Source: Bacillota bacterium
GTDB taxonomy: Bacteria; Bacillota; Clostridia; Tissierellales; Peptoniphilaceae
Reading direction: 5' to 3'
Length of the DNA stretch: 64,000 bases
Assembly: GCA_030532225.1 (NCBI GenBank)
Contig: JAUNLQ010000004.1
Coordinates: 1 to 64,000, forward strand
The translations under genes and the position numbers were made by a program. Numbering within the stretch: position 1 is the stretch's first letter; each line of letters opens with the position of its first letter. Below the pieces are notes generated by a model, which saw nothing but the letters and a program-made list of their open reading frames with translations, ran no database searches and was not told the DNA's origin. Shown here piece after piece: positions 1-9,001 of this stretch.

Positions 1-60
1 AACACCCCAGCCCTTTAAAACATTTAGGACAGCAGAACCTGCTTTAATTTTTCCAGCCAT
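1..60 (-). CDS. Pyruvate oxidase, N-terminal fragment (runs off the window)
   Basis: Only the first 20 codons lie inside the window; the gene continues to the left. An ATG (complement of 58-60) follows an AAGGAG ribosome site. The fragment contains the stretch VLNVLKGWGV, which resembles the start of thiamine-diphosphate-dependent pyruvate oxidases of lactobacilli and streptococci (for example VLEAWGV or VLKTWGV before YGIPGG). Such enzymes turn pyruvate, phosphate and oxygen into acetyl phosphate, CO2 and hydrogen peroxide in the cytoplasm. Acetolactate synthase-like and other TPP enzymes start similarly, so with 20 residues the family is likely and the exact substrate is not. A 7-bp inverted repeat (111-117 with 133-139) lies upstream. 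Confidence 0.6.
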   Translation of the reverse strand, partial: MAGKIKAGSAVLNVLKGWGV

Positions 61-231
61 AATTTTCAACTCCTTAAAATTCAAATATCTAAAGCATAAA
101 ATTACATTTTAATGGTCCTTACAATCTTCCAAGACCATTTTTTCTTATATCTATAAACATTCATACCCAAAACTTAAATAATTTACATCAAAAAAAGATT
201 TGAACCTTACTCTTAAATATTTTCAATAACT

Positions 232-265
232 AAAAAAGTGCTGATGAATTTTCGTCATCAACACT
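232..265 (-). terminator. Rho-independent terminator after the DUF3783 gene
   Basis: Read on the minus strand, an 11-bp stem (AGTGTTGATGA with TCATCAGCACT, one G-U type mismatch) is followed by a run of T. It sits 17 bases past the stop of the gene at 282-833 and separates it from the pyruvate oxidase gene. Confidence 0.8.
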
Positions 266-281
266 ATTTTGTGTAGCATTT

Positions 282-833
282 TTATTTTTCTATATATTGG
301 TTTACAATTTGGGCTCCCTTATTGTAGATTTCAATCATAGGATTTTTTTCTAGGTCTTGCTTGTTTATATAGGCTGTGATTTCTTCTACCAAGGCTCCCA
401 GGGCTGGGTCATCCTTGCCTGAGTCTATCAAGTCTTGGGCAAATTTTCTTAAAGAATATAGTTTGTGCAGTAGGGGCATTAGTTCTGCCTCTTCTTGGTT
501 TTCCTTTAATAGGTCTTGTAAAATCCAAGTCTTGTTGGTCTCTGTTGAAACACATTTGTTGGGAAGTTTTAAGTCTAAGTCTCTAAAGTCCTTTAAGAGC
601 TGATTTAAGTCTTCATCTGCAAAACCATGGATCATTAAAAAGTTAATGTCTATATGGTTCAGGTCCTGGCTACTTACTTGGTCTGAAAAATTTTCTTCTA
701 AAAGATTTCCTACCTTGTGGCCCAAATGGTTTTCTTTTGTTTCAATTAGGTCAAATTGGTACTTGTCCTTTAGGGACATAATTTTTTCTAATTTTTCTGC
801 TGGCATATTATAAACTAATAATTTTCTAGTCAT
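282..833 (-). CDS. DUF3783 domain protein
   Basis: A 183-residue soluble protein of the DUF3783 family, whose function is unknown. The N-terminal part (MTRKLLVYNM and onward, with HLGHKVGNLL near residue 40) and the middle part (FLMIHGFADEDLNQLL, then KCVSTETNKTWILQDLL) match the usual layout of the family: a small alpha/beta half followed by the signature block. I place the start at the ATG at 831-833 because a strong AGGAGG lies four bases upstream; an in-frame start 13 codons further up has no such site. It follows the regulator gene at 901-1590 by 67 bases with no terminator between, so the two may share a transcript. The C-terminal 50 residues are helical and charged. Confidence 0.75.
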   Translation of the reverse strand: MTRKLLVYNMPAEKLEKIMSLKDKYQFDLIETKENHLGHKVGNLLEENFSDQVSSQDLNHIDINFLMIHGFADEDLNQLLKDFRDLDLKLPNKCVSTETNKTWILQDLLKENQEEAELMPLLHKLYSLRKFAQDLIDSGKDDPALGALVEEITAYINKQDLEKNPMIEIYNKGAQIVNQYIEK

Positions 834-900
834 AGGTCCTCCTAAATTTTCTCTTAAGAGACTTTTACCCATTATAAAATTTTTAAATTTTTTCTAGCCT

Positions 901-1590
901 TTATCTTTCGTCCCTAGCCATATTTATATATCTATAAACTGAAGCCTGGGACATATCTAAAACATTGGATAGAATACTTACTGCACCCTTAAGCATAAAA
1001 AATCCCTTTGAATCTAAGTTCTTTACTATTTGGACCTTTTCATCTGGAGTCAGTCTTTCTACTGGAATTAAGGCTGCCTTTATTTCCACATCTATCATAG
1101 ACATAATAGAGTCTTCCATAGTCAGCTTTTCCCCTTGGTTAATATATTCAAGGCCTTCCTCTACATTGTCAATTTCTTGGACAGAAGAAATTCTCTCTTC
1201 TATATATTCGTCTGGATGGCAGAGGTACATAATCTGTTTGCCTAGTTCTTCATATCTAGAGTCATCAAAGTTTATGCACATTATACCTTCCAGGTCTCCC
1301 TTGTCTGATTTTATAAAATACATTGAGGTCCTAAGGGCCTTGCCAGTTTTGGAATAAGTTGTCCTGTTGACTATATAGTCTGTATGCTCATATTCTTTCA
1401 TGGCCAAGGTGGATTTTATAGCAGGAGGCAGGTCGTCTCCTAGGTTTTTGTCAGAAATTTCCCCATATTCCAGGGATATTTTTTTATACTTAACTCCTCT
1501 AGTGTCTAGGAGATAAAGTTCGTAGTCTGGGCCAATGGCCTTAGAAATAAAACTCATAAAGCCAATATAATTTTCTAATTTGGAATTCAT
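901..1590 (-). CDS. YheO/DauR-type transcriptional regulator (PAS_6 plus HTH_22)
   Basis: A 229-residue DNA-binding regulator. Residues 1 to about 120 resemble the PAS_6 (YheO-like) sensor domain, with the typical GPDYELYLLD start and a segment ending IMCINFDDSRYEEL; residues about 165 to 229 form a helix-turn-helix with the recognition helix MSQASVYRYINMAR. E. coli YheO and DauR, the D-arginine-responsive regulator, share this layout; the ligand here is unknown. The ribosome site is GAGAGGAT before the ATG. It is two genes downstream of the tyrosine phenol-lyase and symporter genes and reads in the same direction, so it is a reasonable candidate for their regulator, but this is inferred from position only. 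Confidence 0.8.
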   Translation of the reverse strand: MNSKLENYIGFMSFISKAIGPDYELYLLDTRGVKYKKISLEYGEISDKNLGDDLPPAIKSTLAMKEYEHTDYIVNRTTYSKTGKALRTSMYFIKSDKGDLEGIMCINFDDSRYEELGKQIMYLCHPDEYIEERISSVQEIDNVEEGLEYINQGEKLTMEDSIMSMIDVEIKAALIPVERLTPDEKVQIVKNLDSKGFFMLKGAVSILSNVLDMSQASVYRYINMARDER

Positions 1591-1657
1591 TTTTATCCTC
1601 TCTTATAATATATACAATCTCTATACTATATCATATTGGCAACAAGTTCAATTTATT

Positions 1658-2377
1658 TTAAGAAAATATATTCTCCCTAATAAGGTCTTGCAGGCCATAT
1701 ACAAAAATAACTTCTATAAATCCAATAATCAATAACCAAGGTCCTAGGTTTAAGTCCATAAAAGACATGAGACCATAGGCAAAACCTATAAAAAGACCAC
1801 TTAAAAGGGCTGATTTAGAATAATATCTTAAAAACAAAGAAAAGGAAGATAAACCTATGACAAAAACAGAAAAATAAGCAAAGACATTAGGGTCTATAGG
1901 TGATCCCTCTAACAAAGTCAAGGGCAAAAATGTCAAACTTTTAAAGAGCCCAATTATTACTATACTTTTAAATAGGCCTTTTTCTTCCAAGTACCTTTGA
2001 AATACCAGGTCTATCCAACCTATTTCTTGGAGGCCAAAGGCAAATGTACAAACTACAAGGGCAAAAATAAATTTTCCTAGATCATCTATTCTTCTTGTCT
2101 GACCAAAAAAGGAAAAAACAAGCATATGTACAAGGAGCAAACCTATAAAAAATAAAATAGATAGCAAGTTAATATTTTTAAGGTCCATCCACTTCCTATT
2201 GTCTACTAAGATTATGCCTATAAGTCCAGGAACAAGGGTTGCTAAAATAAATAAGATTATTGCAAAAGGGTTTTTTGTTATATTGTTAAATTCTACATTT
2301 AAAAATCCTATGCCAAAAAATCCTAAATAAGAAAGGGCTATTGTAGAAATAAGAAAAATTTTGTTTTTTGTTTTCAT
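1658..2377 (-). CDS. CPBP-like membrane protein with degenerate active site
   Basis: A 239-residue integral membrane protein with about seven or eight hydrophobic segments. The block LQEIGW at residues 116-121, followed by two helices, resembles the CPBP (CAAX protease and bacteriocin-processing) family signature EExGWRG. The key residues are altered: the first Glu is Gln (Q117), the Arg after the Trp is missing, and the His of the second motif (normally in FxxxH) is absent from IIGLFKSLTFLPL. It is therefore probably not an active glutamate intramembrane protease, or it is a family member with another role. An AGGTTAGG-type ribosome site with GGAGG precedes the ATG. It has its own upstream terminator boundary (2394-2424), so it is likely a separate transcript from the symporter. 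Confidence 0.6.
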   Translation of the reverse strand: MKTKNKIFLISTIALSYLGFFGIGFLNVEFNNITKNPFAIILFILATLVPGLIGIILVDNRKWMDLKNINLLSILFFIGLLLVHMLVFSFFGQTRRIDDLGKFIFALVVCTFAFGLQEIGWIDLVFQRYLEEKGLFKSIVIIGLFKSLTFLPLTLLEGSPIDPNVFAYFSVFVIGLSSFSLFLRYYSKSALLSGLFIGFAYGLMSFMDLNLGPWLLIIGFIEVIFVYGLQDLIRENIFS

Positions 2378-2393
2378 CCTAACCTCCAGTAAT

Positions 2394-2424
2394 AAAAAAA
2401 GGCGAGATAGATATTACCTCGCCT
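2394..2424 (-). terminator. Terminator after the NSS symporter gene
   Basis: On the minus strand GGCGAG pairs with CTCGCC across an 11-base loop and is followed by seven T. It begins 15 bases after the symporter stop. Confidence 0.85.
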
Positions 2425-2438
2425 CAATAAAATCTAAA

Positions 2439-3785
2439 TTAGAAAGCTATTTTCATACTTAGTGCAATTATACATAAGATAGCTGCAAATGGAACATATA
2501 TGAATTTTCCAATATTATACCAAGTATCACCTTGTTGTTTTTTAGCTCCCTTGTTAATTTCATCCATAAGATCTTCTTTCTTCATAATCCAGAACCAAGA
2601 AATAGATCCGATTGTTGCACCTATTGGGATAATGTAGATAGATACTAGGTCCATCCAAGGTCCCCAACCGCCCATAATAGCTCCTTCTGTTTCAGCTATA
2701 GGTTCCATAAATACGCCTATACCAAAGCAGATAATACCCATGGCGATTATACCAGGAATTCTCTTAATATTAGGGAATCTGTGCATTATAGATTCTAGAA
2801 CTACTTCGAACATGTTTTGGATTGAAGAAATACCACCAAAGATTACTGCTGTGTACATGATTATAGCAAATAGTCTACCTAATGGCATGTCTTGGAAGAT
2901 TGTAGGTAGGGTTACGAATAGTAGACCAGGTCCACCACCACTTTCAACCATTCCATAAGCAAATACTGCTGGAATCATTACAAGAGCTGCTATCATGGCT
3001 GCCATTGTATCGAATATAGCTGTGTTCTTAGCTCCGTCAACAATGTCTTCAGAATCAGAAAGATAGGCACCATATACGATCATACCTGAACCAGTAATTG
3101 ATAGGGAGAAGAAAGCTTGTCCCATAGCTGCTACCCATACCATTGGGTCTTTTAGTTCTGCCCATTTTGGAGTGAATAGGAACTTGTATCCTTCTAAGGC
3201 TCCTGGTAATAAGGCTACTCTTATGGCCATTATAATAAATAAGATAAAGAATAATGGCATCATAATCTTGTTAGTTTTTTCAATTGATTCAGCACCAAGT
3301 AATAGGGTTAATAGGGCTACTACAACAACTACTATGTGATAAGGAACTACTGAAAAGTTCTTAAAGGCAAAAGATGCAAACCATGTAGATGTATCAAGGG
3401 TCATCATTTCACCAGTTACAGATGCTGTTAAACCTTTAAGTACGTAGGAGATTATAACTGCATAACCAATTGCTATGGTCATAGAACCCATTAGTGGAAT
3501 CCAACCAGCAATTCTTCCTGCTGTTCCTAGACTATCACTTCTAGATCTCCAAGCCATCTCATAGGAACCAAGTGTTCCTGTTTTTGATCTTCTACCAACT
3601 GCATACTCTGCAGATAATCCTACATAAGAGAATAATACAATAAATATAAAATATGGTACTAGGAAAGCAAAGCCTCCATTATCAACAACCTTGTATGGAA
3701 ATCCCCATACATTGGCCATACCTACAGCCGACCCAACACAGGCTAATATAAAGCCCCACTTGCTCTTAAATTTCGCTTCACTCAT
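2439..3785 (-). CDS. Sodium-dependent amino acid symporter, NSS (SNF) family
   Basis: A 448-residue transporter with about 11 membrane segments. The first helix carries the broken-helix signature GSAVGMANVWGFPY (residues 18-31) of neurotransmitter:sodium symporters such as LeuT, TnaT and Tyt1. The Arg that LeuT has just before FP is Gly here. Family members import an amino acid with sodium. The gene lies directly downstream of tyrosine phenol-lyase and in the same direction, as Tyt1-like and TnaT-like transporters often do near tyrosine or tryptophan lyases, so tyrosine is the most likely substrate; the sequence alone does not prove it. AAGGAG precedes the ATG. A hairpin terminator separates it from the lyase gene, so expression may rest on read-through or on an own promoter in 3786-3850. 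Confidence 0.88.
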   Translation of the reverse strand: MSEAKFKSKWGFILACVGSAVGMANVWGFPYKVVDNGGFAFLVPYFIFIVLFSYVGLSAEYAVGRRSKTGTLGSYEMAWRSRSDSLGTAGRIAGWIPLMGSMTIAIGYAVIISYVLKGLTASVTGEMMTLDTSTWFASFAFKNFSVVPYHIVVVVVALLTLLLGAESIEKTNKIMMPLFFILFIIMAIRVALLPGALEGYKFLFTPKWAELKDPMVWVAAMGQAFFSLSITGSGMIVYGAYLSDSEDIVDGAKNTAIFDTMAAMIAALVMIPAVFAYGMVESGGGPGLLFVTLPTIFQDMPLGRLFAIIMYTAVIFGGISSIQNMFEVVLESIMHRFPNIKRIPGIIAMGIICFGIGVFMEPIAETEGAIMGGWGPWMDLVSIYIIPIGATIGSISWFWIMKKEDLMDEINKGAKKQQGDTWYNIGKFIYVPFAAILCIIALSMKIAF

Positions 3786-3853
3786 AAATTAACTCCTTGT
3801 TTGTTTACATACGAGTATGTAAGTTCTTTGGGAAAACCTTTCGATTGTTTTTA

Positions 3854-3886
3854 GAAAAATAGCTATGCCTATAAGGCATAGCTATT
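3854..3886 (-). terminator. Terminator between tpl and the symporter gene
   Basis: A perfect 12-bp stem (AATAGCTATGCC with GGCATAGCTATT, loop of five bases) runs into a T tract on the minus strand, 23 bases after the tpl stop. It should end or reduce transcription before the symporter gene. Confidence 0.85.
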
Positions 3887-3909
3887 AAGTTTTAAAGGTC
3901 TTCTACTAT

Positions 3910-5343
<1,434 letters not shown>

Positions 5344-5353
5344 TTACAAATTC

Positions 5354-5382
5354 ATCTTACCAAAAATAAAAGAGGGTGTCAA
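5354..5382 (-). promoter_or_regulatory. Candidate sigma-A promoter of tpl
   Basis: On the minus strand a perfect -35 TTGACA (5377-5382) is followed after 17 bases by TAAGAT (5354-5359), giving a leader of about 45 bases before the tpl start. An alternative pair, TTCATA (5415-5420) and TATAAT (5392-5397) with a 17-base spacer, lies just upstream. The rest of the 326-bp gap (5302-5627) is very AT-rich; besides the terminator at 5556-5598 I see no leader peptide or other gene in it. Confidence 0.5.
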
Positions 5383-5555
5383 TAGTTTTTTATTATAATA
5401 ATAATTTTTTCTTATATGAAAATTTTTATAAGTATATTTTCACCTAAGCCAGTTATATCCAGGTCTAGCCAGGGATTTTTGAAGTATTTCCTTGCTTTCT
5501 TTTTCATTTTTTAAAAAAATTTATTTTTATTTTACAAAAATTTATTCTTTTTTAC

Positions 5556-5598
5556 TTAAAAATTAAGGGTTCCCTAGCCTTGTGGCAAAGAACCCTTG
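5556..5598 (-). terminator. Terminator after the M42 peptidase gene
   Basis: On the minus strand AAGGGTTC pairs with GAACCCTT around a 17-base loop, followed by TTTTTAAG and a further T-rich stretch. It starts 30 bases past the peptidase stop. Confidence 0.75.
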
Positions 5599-5627
5599 AT
5601 CTTTATTTTTATTTTATTTTTAAGTTA

Positions 5628-6662
5628 TTATTTGTCTAATAAATAAGCTCTTACTAGGTCTGCTGATGCAAGGATAGCATCCTTGTGAGTTCTTTCATAG
5701 TGGTGGGTGGCATCAACACCAGGTCCTATACAGGCTGTTCTTACGTCTTTGCCTTGTCTTAGGGCTGCAGATGCATCTGATCCATACCTACGGGCTATGT
5801 CTACTTTATAAGGAATATTATTTTCTTTGGCAAGTTTTATCATTGTCTTTTTAAGGTCATAGTCATAAGGAGTTGATGAATCTTTAGCAAAAATTGTTAC
5901 TGCTTTTTCGCTAGATGTGTTGTCTCCTCCTACTGTTCCAATATCTACAGCAATTACTTCTATACAGTTGTCTGGTATGTGATATAGGCCATGGCCAATT
6001 TCTTCATAGTCAGCTATATAAAAGTAGGTCTTATACTTTGGTTTTTCCTTGTTTTCTATTATAGACTTGGCAACTCCAAGTTGGATGGCAACACAGCCCT
6101 TGTCGTCAATGTGTCTAGACTTAATGTAGCCATTTTCAGTTATTTTAAATCTTGGATCAAAGCTAACAAAGTCTCCAACTTCAATGCCTAGTCCCCTAGT
6201 TTCCTTGTCAGTGTTCACATCTTGGTCTAGTCTAATTTCCATTGTGGATTCAGATCTTTCTCCATTTCTAGCTTCTTCAAAGATATGAACTGAGGCTTTT
6301 TCTGGAAGCAAAGTTCCTGTATAAGTCTTGCCAGAGTCTGTATGAATAAGAGCATTTTCTCCTTCAATAGATCCCCAAGCAAAGCCTCCAACGCCAGTTA
6401 ATCTTAGTCTACCATTGGATTTTATGTCCAAAACCATGGCCCCTAAGGTATCAACATGAGAGGTTAACAAAACTGAATGGTCATTGTCTTCTCCATCAAT
6501 AACCCCATAAATTGCTCCCTTGTTAGTTGTAAATACATTTACACCAAGTTTTTCAAATTCTTTTTTTACATAAGCTATGGCTGCTTCTGTATAGCCACTT
6601 GGGCTAGGAATATTTACTAAATCTTCTAATTTTTCTAAAATATAATTTAAATCTACTTTCAT
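5628..6662 (-). CDS. M42 family metallo-aminopeptidase
   Basis: A 344-residue cytoplasmic dinuclear-metal aminopeptidase (glutamyl aminopeptidase/endoglucanase-M type) that trims peptides from the N-terminus. The metal and catalytic residues are all visible: H69 and D71 in TSHVD, the bridging Asp in HIDDKG (185-189), the catalytic and binding Glu pair E220-E221 in DYEEIGH, D240 in VDIG, and His 320 in THHYE. The long insertion after residue 100 is the usual PDZ-like subdomain of tetrahedral aminopeptidases. I start at the ATG at 6660-6662 because GGAGG lies five bases upstream; the ATG four codons further up overlaps this site. The gene has its own terminator and appears monocistronic. It would suit an organism that ferments peptides and amino acids. 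Confidence 0.9.
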   Translation of the reverse strand: MKVDLNYILEKLEDLVNIPSPSGYTEAAIAYVKKEFEKLGVNVFTTNKGAIYGVIDGEDNDHSVLLTSHVDTLGAMVLDIKSNGRLRLTGVGGFAWGSIEGENALIHTDSGKTYTGTLLPEKASVHIFEEARNGERSESTMEIRLDQDVNTDKETRGLGIEVGDFVSFDPRFKITENGYIKSRHIDDKGCVAIQLGVAKSIIENKEKPKYKTYFYIADYEEIGHGLYHIPDNCIEVIAVDIGTVGGDNTSSEKAVTIFAKDSSTPYDYDLKKTMIKLAKENNIPYKVDIARRYGSDASAALRQGKDVRTACIGPGVDATHHYERTHKDAILASADLVRAYLLDK

Positions 6663-6753
6663 TATAGCCTCCATTCATTTTTATTTATTTTATTATAACA
6701 TAAGATACTAGGATTTCTCTTCTTACTTTTCTTGGTAAATTAAATTAGGCTGT

Positions 6754-6780
6754 AAAAAAAGAGCCAGTTTTCCAGCTCTT
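6754..6780 (-). terminator. Terminator after the lipid kinase gene
   Basis: On the minus strand GAGC and GCTC frame an inner stem with G-U pairs and an AAAA loop, followed by seven T. It lies 19 bases beyond the kinase stop. Confidence 0.75.
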
Positions 6781-6798
6781 TCTCTCTTAATTCCTTTA

Positions 6799-7695
6799 TT
6801 AAAAGTAGGCAAAATTAATAGCCTTTTCCAAAATCTTAATTTTTATTTCCTTGGCCTTGAAAATTTCTCCGTCTATATTAGCTGTAAGAAGTTTTTCAGA
6901 CCTTATGGTCCCTTCTTTGATTAAATATTCTTTAACCTTAGGGTGATTAATGTGGGTCCCCTTTTTATATTTTAAGACTAGGGGCAAGACCCTTAGTAAG
7001 GGCATTTTGTCCACTAAAATTAAATTTAATAAGCCATCATCAATTTTACTACTTGGAGCAGGATTAAAGCCTGAACCATAAAAGCCTCCATTACAAATAG
7101 CAGATATTAAAAACTGGCCCTTTATAGTTTTCTTTTCATTATTAGAATCTAATATGTCTAATTCTAAGTCTTCTGCCTCAAGTTTAAATATAGATTGTCT
7201 TACTGCCTTAGTAAAGGCCTTTTCCTTTAGTTTAGGATCTTCTTCTAACAATTCATAAGTCTTTTCTAAAATGTGAGTATCAAAACCTAGAGACAAAACA
7301 TTTATGCAAAGGGAATCATTTACTTTTATAAGGTCAATTGGACTAATCCTTGGCTCAAAGCTGTCTTCAATTTTAAAATTAGAATAATCAAAGTTCTTTG
7401 AAAAGTCATTGCCAGTGCCCATAGGTATTAGGCCTAGGCTCGCCTTAGTTCCTGCTAGTACATTTGCAAGCTCGTTTAAGGTTCCATCTCCTCCACAAGC
7501 TATTAGCAGCTTGTTTTCAGGATTTTCCTTTATAAATTCTCTAGCTGCGTCTTTTGCGTGGTCTTTATATTCAGTCATAAGTACATGAACTTCATCTTGT
7601 CTATTATGGTCTTTATAAACCTTTAATATTTCTTTTGAAAATTCGTCAAATTCTCCATTTCCTGCCTTAGTACTTAATATAAATAGTTTGTCCAT
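6799..7695 (-). CDS. Diacylglycerol/lipid kinase family protein (YegS/DgkB-like)
   Basis: A 298-residue member of the DAGK-catalytic family. The N-terminal nucleotide-binding domain has the hallmark GGDGTLNE (near residues 68-75) and the loop MGTGNDF; the C-terminal half is the beta-rich lipid-binding domain with NGGFYGSGFNPAP and DGLLNLILV. Enzymes of this family phosphorylate diacylglycerol or related lipids at the membrane face; DgkB recycles diacylglycerol released during lipoteichoic acid synthesis. The substrate here is not shown by the sequence. GGAG precedes the ATG. It stands alone, with a terminator after it and the DnaA-box region before it. Confidence 0.85.
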   Translation of the reverse strand: MDKLFILSTKAGNGEFDEFSKEILKVYKDHNRQDEVHVLMTEYKDHAKDAAREFIKENPENKLLIACGGDGTLNELANVLAGTKASLGLIPMGTGNDFSKNFDYSNFKIEDSFEPRISPIDLIKVNDSLCINVLSLGFDTHILEKTYELLEEDPKLKEKAFTKAVRQSIFKLEAEDLELDILDSNNEKKTIKGQFLISAICNGGFYGSGFNPAPSSKIDDGLLNLILVDKMPLLRVLPLVLKYKKGTHINHPKVKEYLIKEGTIRSEKLLTANIDGEIFKAKEIKIKILEKAINFAYF

Positions 7696-7749
7696 CCTTG
7701 TCTCCTGCTTTTATTCTTTGGTCCTTATTTTAGAAAAAAATATTTTTTC

Positions 7750-7983
7750 TGTGGATAAGTCTAAATTTTATGAAATAAAAATTTCTTTGATTTTTTCATA
7801 GTTAATACTTAAATTATTTTATATTATTTTCTTTTGTACCAGGCTTAATCCTGTATTTATCAAGGTTTTCAGCCTTTTATCCCTTTGAAAATAATCGTAA
7901 AAAGTTTTCAATTTTATCTTTAGCTCTATAGCTGGATTTGCTGGGTTTTCCACATTATCCACAGCTGACCTGTTTTATCCACA
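7750..7983. other. Cluster of consensus DnaA boxes in a gene-free region
   Basis: The 535 bases from 7696 to 8230 hold no gene I can support. Within them are three perfect copies of the DnaA box TTATCCACA: at 7750-7758 (minus strand), 7955-7963 and 7975-7983 (plus strand). A fourth, one-mismatch copy, TTTTCCACA, abuts the second one at 7946-7954. The region between box 1 and the others, and the stretch after 8040, are extremely AT-rich. No dnaA, dnaN, rpmH or gidA/parAB genes flank it, and genes on both sides run on the minus strand, with no switch of orientation as expected at an origin. A DnaA-titrating or regulatory cluster is the better reading; an origin is not excluded. Confidence 0.65.
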
Positions 7984-8194
7984 AGCTGTCTATAAAGCCC
8001 ATTAGTCCTAGCTTTTATAATTAATAGTTAAGATATTTTATCTAGGTCCTTTTAGAAAAATGAAATATTTGTTTTGTTTGTGTTGGCAAATATTTTCTCT
8101 TAGTAAAGTTTGTAAAGTATTTTTATTTTTCTGCCCTATCTATTATACAAGATAAAAGCAATTAACTGTATATAATTCTCTAAACTTTCCTAGT

Positions 8195-8220
8195 AAAAAA
8201 GCACTAGGTTAATAGTGCTT
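8195..8220 (-). terminator. Terminator at the end of the nucleoside operon
   Basis: On the minus strand AAGCACTA pairs with TAGTGCTT around a short loop and is followed by six T. It starts 11 bases after the uridine phosphorylase stop. Confidence 0.85.
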
Positions 8221-8230
8221 TTAAAAAATT

Positions 8231-8983
8231 TTATTTATTTGCTAGTATATCTTTTCTTATGGCTTCTACAGCAACTTTAATAGCATTGTCTGAGTCGTGG
8301 TTTTCTGGATTTGACATGCCTGCCTTGGCCCTTTCTTGGTTCCATACTACTGAAAGAACACAGGCTGTCCTGGCTCTTAAGACAGAGCCAAGAGTAAACA
8401 AGGTGGCTGATTCCATTTCTGATGCCAGGCAGTTAGCCATCTTATAGGCCTCCCACTTGTTCTTAAGCATATAGCCTACTGGCATTCTGTCAGGATCATG
8501 TTGGCCATAAAAGGAATCCTTACATTCAACTACTCCTGCATGAGTTGTATAATTTAAGTCCCTACTTGATCTTACTAGCTTTTCTGTTAGATCAAAGTCT
8601 GCTACAGCTGGAAATTCTTTTGGCACATATTCATCAGCAGTTCCGTCTAATTTTATAGCTGCTGTTGCTATTACAATGTCTCCTCCAACTATGTCTAGCT
8701 GCATGGCCCCACAGGTTCCAACTCTAATAAAGTTCCTAACTCCAGTCATATATAATTCTTCTACTCCAATGGCTGTTGAAGGACCTCCCATGCCTGTTGA
8801 CATTACAAGGACTTTCTCTCCTTCAAGGCTGCCTAGGTAGCTTAAATATTCTCTATTATGACCAATTTCCTTAGCATCGTCTAAGTATTTTGCAATTAGG
8901 GGAACCCTGGCAGGGTCTCCTGGCAAAATTGCATACTTGGCACCATGGCTGTCATCAAGGTCAATATGGTACAATTTTTCCAT
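8231..8983 (-). CDS. udp: Uridine phosphorylase
   Basis: A 250-residue PNP/UDP family nucleoside phosphorylase, which splits uridine with phosphate into uracil and ribose-1-phosphate. The N-terminal LPGDPARV phosphate loop, STGMGGPST, RVGTCGAMQ and the stretch LDGTADEYVPKEFPAVADF match E. coli Udp better than purine nucleoside phosphorylase; EMESATLFTL carries the ribose-binding Met-Glu pair. It is the last gene of the operon, 18 bases after the second permease gene, so it would act on uridine brought in by the importer or made from cytidine by the deaminase. A related specificity, such as thymidine or other pyrimidine nucleosides, is possible. Confidence 0.88.
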   Translation of the reverse strand: MEKLYHIDLDDSHGAKYAILPGDPARVPLIAKYLDDAKEIGHNREYLSYLGSLEGEKVLVMSTGMGGPSTAIGVEELYMTGVRNFIRVGTCGAMQLDIVGGDIVIATAAIKLDGTADEYVPKEFPAVADFDLTEKLVRSSRDLNYTTHAGVVECKDSFYGQHDPDRMPVGYMLKNKWEAYKMANCLASEMESATLFTLGSVLRARTACVLSVVWNQERAKAGMSNPENHDSDNAIKVAVEAIRKDILANK

Positions 8984-9001
8984 TTATTTATCTTCCTTTC
9001 T

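Noticed and set aside
111-139. Inverted repeat AATGGTC/GACCATT before the pyruvate oxidase gene as a terminator or riboswitch
   Set aside because: No T run follows on either strand and the stem is short. It may be an operator, but nothing else supports it.
7750-7983. Calling the DnaA-box region oriC outright
   Set aside because: No replication genes flank it, gene direction does not switch, and I could not find a clear DnaA-trio or unwinding element with confidence.
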